Source: Orychophragmus violaceus (lineage: Eukaryota > Streptophyta > Magnoliopsida > Brassicales > Brassicaceae). Taken from it: a DNA stretch of 64,000 bases. Made by a program: the position numbers and the translations under genes. How positions within the stretch are numbered: the first letter of the stretch is position 1; each line of letters opens with the position of its first letter. The stretch lies in contig CM058238.1 of the NCBI GenBank assembly GCA_030180135.1, positions 46,403,765 through 46,467,764 of the forward strand, written 5' to 3'. This document shows positions 61,429-64,000 of this stretch, one piece after another. The notes below the pieces were generated by a model. It was given only the letters and a program-made list of their open reading frames with translations. It was not told the DNA's origin and did no database searches.

Positions 61429-64000
61429 ATTCAGGTGCTTCTCATCACATGATTAGTTATTCAAACCTGATTAACAATATAAAACCGGTCTTAGGGAATG
61501 ATGTGATTGCAAATAGAGATATAGTTCTTGTTAAAGGCATAGGAAATCTTAAGTTGTTTGATAAAGAATCCAAAGCTTTCTACATGCCTAGTTTCACATC
61601 TAACTTATTATCTGTGAAGAGAGTAACTACTGATCTTAATTGCAATGTCATCTCAGAACTATGATGTGGTTTTTCAGGATATTAAAACAAGTAAGTTGAT
61701 TTGAAAAGGTGTGACAAAGAATGAGTTATACATGCTTGAATACACCAATTCGGCTTCTGAATTATCTAGTGCTTTTAGTTTTGCTTTTGTTTTAGTTGAT
61801 GATTTTGTTTGACATGCTAGACTAGGTCATCCTCACTTTCATGCCTTAATATTATTGTTGCCTTGTGTTTCTTTTAAGAATGACGAAAAGGTGTTGCTTG
61901 TATCCTTGGTAAACATTGCAAGTATGTTTTCCTAACTTCTATGACTATATATGAGAATTGCTTTGATCTTTTTCACTATGATGTGTGGACTGCATCCTGT
62001 GTTTTTAGGGAAAACCATAAGTACTTTGTGACATTCATTGATGATAAATCCAAATACACTTGGTTAGCTTTGATTCAAACTAAGAATATGGTATTAGAAG
62101 CATTCACCAACTTTCAGAACTATGTAACTAACAATTTCAATGCCAAGATCAAAAAATTTAGATCAGATAATGGTGGAGAATACACTAGCCACGCATTCAA
62201 ATGGGGTGTCTGAAAGGAAAAACAGTCACTTAATAGAGATGGCAAGGTCTATGATGTTCCACACAAACGTTCCTAAAAGGTTTTAGGGAGATGTTGTAAT
62301 GTCAGCATGTTACTTAATCAAAAGAACTCTTACCAAAGTTCTCAATGATGTCTCACCATTTAAGGTATTAAAAAAAACCTCAGTTCATCACTTATGTGTG
62401 TTTGGGTACATGTGTTTTATTGTGATTCTAGGAGAACAGAGAAGCAAGCTTGATGCGAAGAGTATCAAGGCAATGTTCATTAGCTACTCTACAACTCAGA
62501 AAGGATACAAATGTTATGTACCTAAAACCAGGAAGGTCTTAGTCTCCCGAGATGTCAAGTTTGTGAAATAAAAGGGCTATTATGATGAGATGAGTTGGGA
62601 TAATCTGAAGGATCTCTCCAACAACCCATATGCTCGTGCTACAAACTTGAGGATCATATTGGAAAGTCTTTGAATCAGTCAACCCAAGCTGAAGGAGGAT
62701 ATACAGAAGGCAAATCCACTGAGGAACCTCCAATTGCTGATAATGATATCTACCTTGATCATTAGGTGGACACACATGAAGAATCACAGCCTCAACAAGA
62801 TGATTTTGTCATTCATGAACAAGGTGGAGAAGAGGAACAAGAAGAGCATGGAATGGAGTCTGATCAGCATGAAATGAGTGTGATCAGCCTTTTCAAATCT
62901 TGAGAAGGAGTACAAGGGTGAATAAGGACCCATATGATTGGGCAAGCACAAGAGTTTACTATAAACACAAGGCATTAGATCATCCTATTCGAGCAGTCTG
63001 CTCCCTATTTCACTTTCCTTTAGAGCATTAAGTATTTGTTGGGAAGTTGGATCAAGGACAGATTCCAACAACATATGAAGGAGCCAACGAACACAAAGTA
63101 TGGATAGAAGCTGTAAATGAATAACCAAGGCCATGTAACATAATTAGACTTGGTAGGAGGCAGATCTTCCCAAAAGCAACAAAGTTGTGAGTTCAAAATG
63201 GGTCTTTACAATCAAGTATAGAAGTGATGGGGATATTGAAAGGTACAAGGCAAGTTTGGTTGCAAGAAGCTTTACTCGGACTTATGGAATGGATTACTTG
63301 GATACATTTGTACCAGTATCTAAGCTTCACACGGTTATGATCATCATGTCTTTGGAACAAAACTTGATTGGGAGTTATGGAAAATGGATGTCAGGAATGC
63401 AATCCTCCAAGGTAAGCTAGAAGATGAGGTATACATGACACCACCCCCTTATCTTGAAAACACGGTTACACCAGGAAGAGTGCTTAGGCTCAAAAACAAT
63501 CACCTAGAGCTTGGTATTGCAAGCTGAGTTCAACCCTCAAAGATAGAGGATTCCAGAAGTCTGAAGTTGATCATACTCTATTCACCCTTCAATGTCAAGA
63601 AGGTATTGTTGTCATTCTTGTGTATGTTATGATATCATCATCTCAGGAAGTGACAAGGCAGGTATTCAAACCACTAAGGCTTTCCTTAAATATGTTTTTG
63701 ATATAAAAGACCTTGGTCAGCTAAAGCACTTTTCAAGGATAGAAATGTGTCGATCTAAGGATGGACTCTTCTTATCTCAAAGAAAGTACACACTTGATTT
63801 GTTGTCTAAAGCAGGAAACCTAGGATCTAAGCCAGCTAAAACACCTCTTGAGGAAGGATAAAAGGTCATAATAGAAGGGGATATTGAGGATAGACGATTT
63901 GGAAACATCACGCAATACAGAAGGATGGTTGGTAAGTTGATCTAGTTGACTATTACTAGGCCTGATATATGTTTTGTTGTGAATCAGTTAAGTAAACATA
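61429..64000 (+). pseudogene. Decayed copia pol (protease, integrase, RT) fused to the satellite
   Basis: Plus-strand pol remnant running off the right edge. Protease motif IDSGASHHMISYSN at 61428-61470; pre-integrase ARLGHPHFHAL near 61819; integrase core pieces (HYDVWTASCVF, FIDDKSKYTWLALIQ, RSDNGGEYTSHAFK), a deletion, then VSERKNSHLIEMARSMM; a later region with STRVNKDPYDWASTRVYY; RT pieces near 63187-63420; IKDLGQLKHF near 63700; and RPDICFVVNQLSK at the end. There are at least ten stops or frameshifts. The first codons lie directly after satellite sequence, so most of the leader and all of gag are missing. Confidence 0.9.

Overview
This is plant nuclear DNA from a repeat-rich, probably pericentromeric block. 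A Brassicaceae source is likely: Athila-type and Tat-type Ty3/gypsy elements primed by tRNA-Asp, several Ty1/copia families primed by initiator tRNA-Met, CACTA ends, telomere-like TTTAGGG words and GT-AG introns all point that way. No prokaryotic genes were seen. The one plausible host-type gene is a small intron-containing TMEM230 (DUF872) membrane-protein gene at 56741-57631, and even it lies inside a transposon-like segment.

Layout, left to right. (1) 1-2022: 5' leader, primer-binding site and 5' LTR of a minus-strand copia element that runs off the left edge. (2) 2023-6900: telomere-like direct repeats, a CACTA terminus, a five-copy ~366-bp AT-rich tandem repeat, an AATCTGTAAC motif field and unrecognised coding-like remnants. 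(3) 6901-22285: a complete, very young Tat-lineage gypsy element (TSD atatt, 646-bp LTRs with 2 mismatches by eye). It has an open 1916-codon gag-pol on the minus strand and a spliced antisense gene on the plus strand. That gene is split by a still younger non-autonomous LTR element at 10770-14944 (TSD ctcat, 1215-bp LTRs with 1 mismatch). (4) 22286-31390: a decayed chromovirus-like gypsy pol joined to a decayed Athila-like element that has its tRNA-Asp PBS and one LTR; its gag is broken by a foreign, possibly mitochondrial, insert. (5) 31398-61428: a ~1.15-kb tandem satellite, hit by a copia element without a visible gag (31738-45650, TSD aattt), which was itself hit by a second copia element (35029-44515, TSD taaag). 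Further right the satellite is interrupted by an Athila fragment (54767-58613), which carries the CACTA-like segment with the TMEM230 gene. (6) 61429-64000: a decayed copia pol fused directly to the last satellite unit.

Two themes stand out. First, the nesting can be ordered from insertion sites and LTR divergence (approximately 2.8%, 0.5%, 0.3% and 0.1%, counted by eye). Second, the satellite unit appears to be a retrotransposon PBS-leader-gag-start module. The young copia element at 35029-44515 carries a two-copy version of the same arrangement (PBS, leader, gag start, LTR-end fragment, PBS, leader, gag). This suggests that misdirected strong-stop strand transfer can create leader duplications that later grow into satellite arrays.

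All alignments and counts were made by eye; family names rest on recognised protein motifs.
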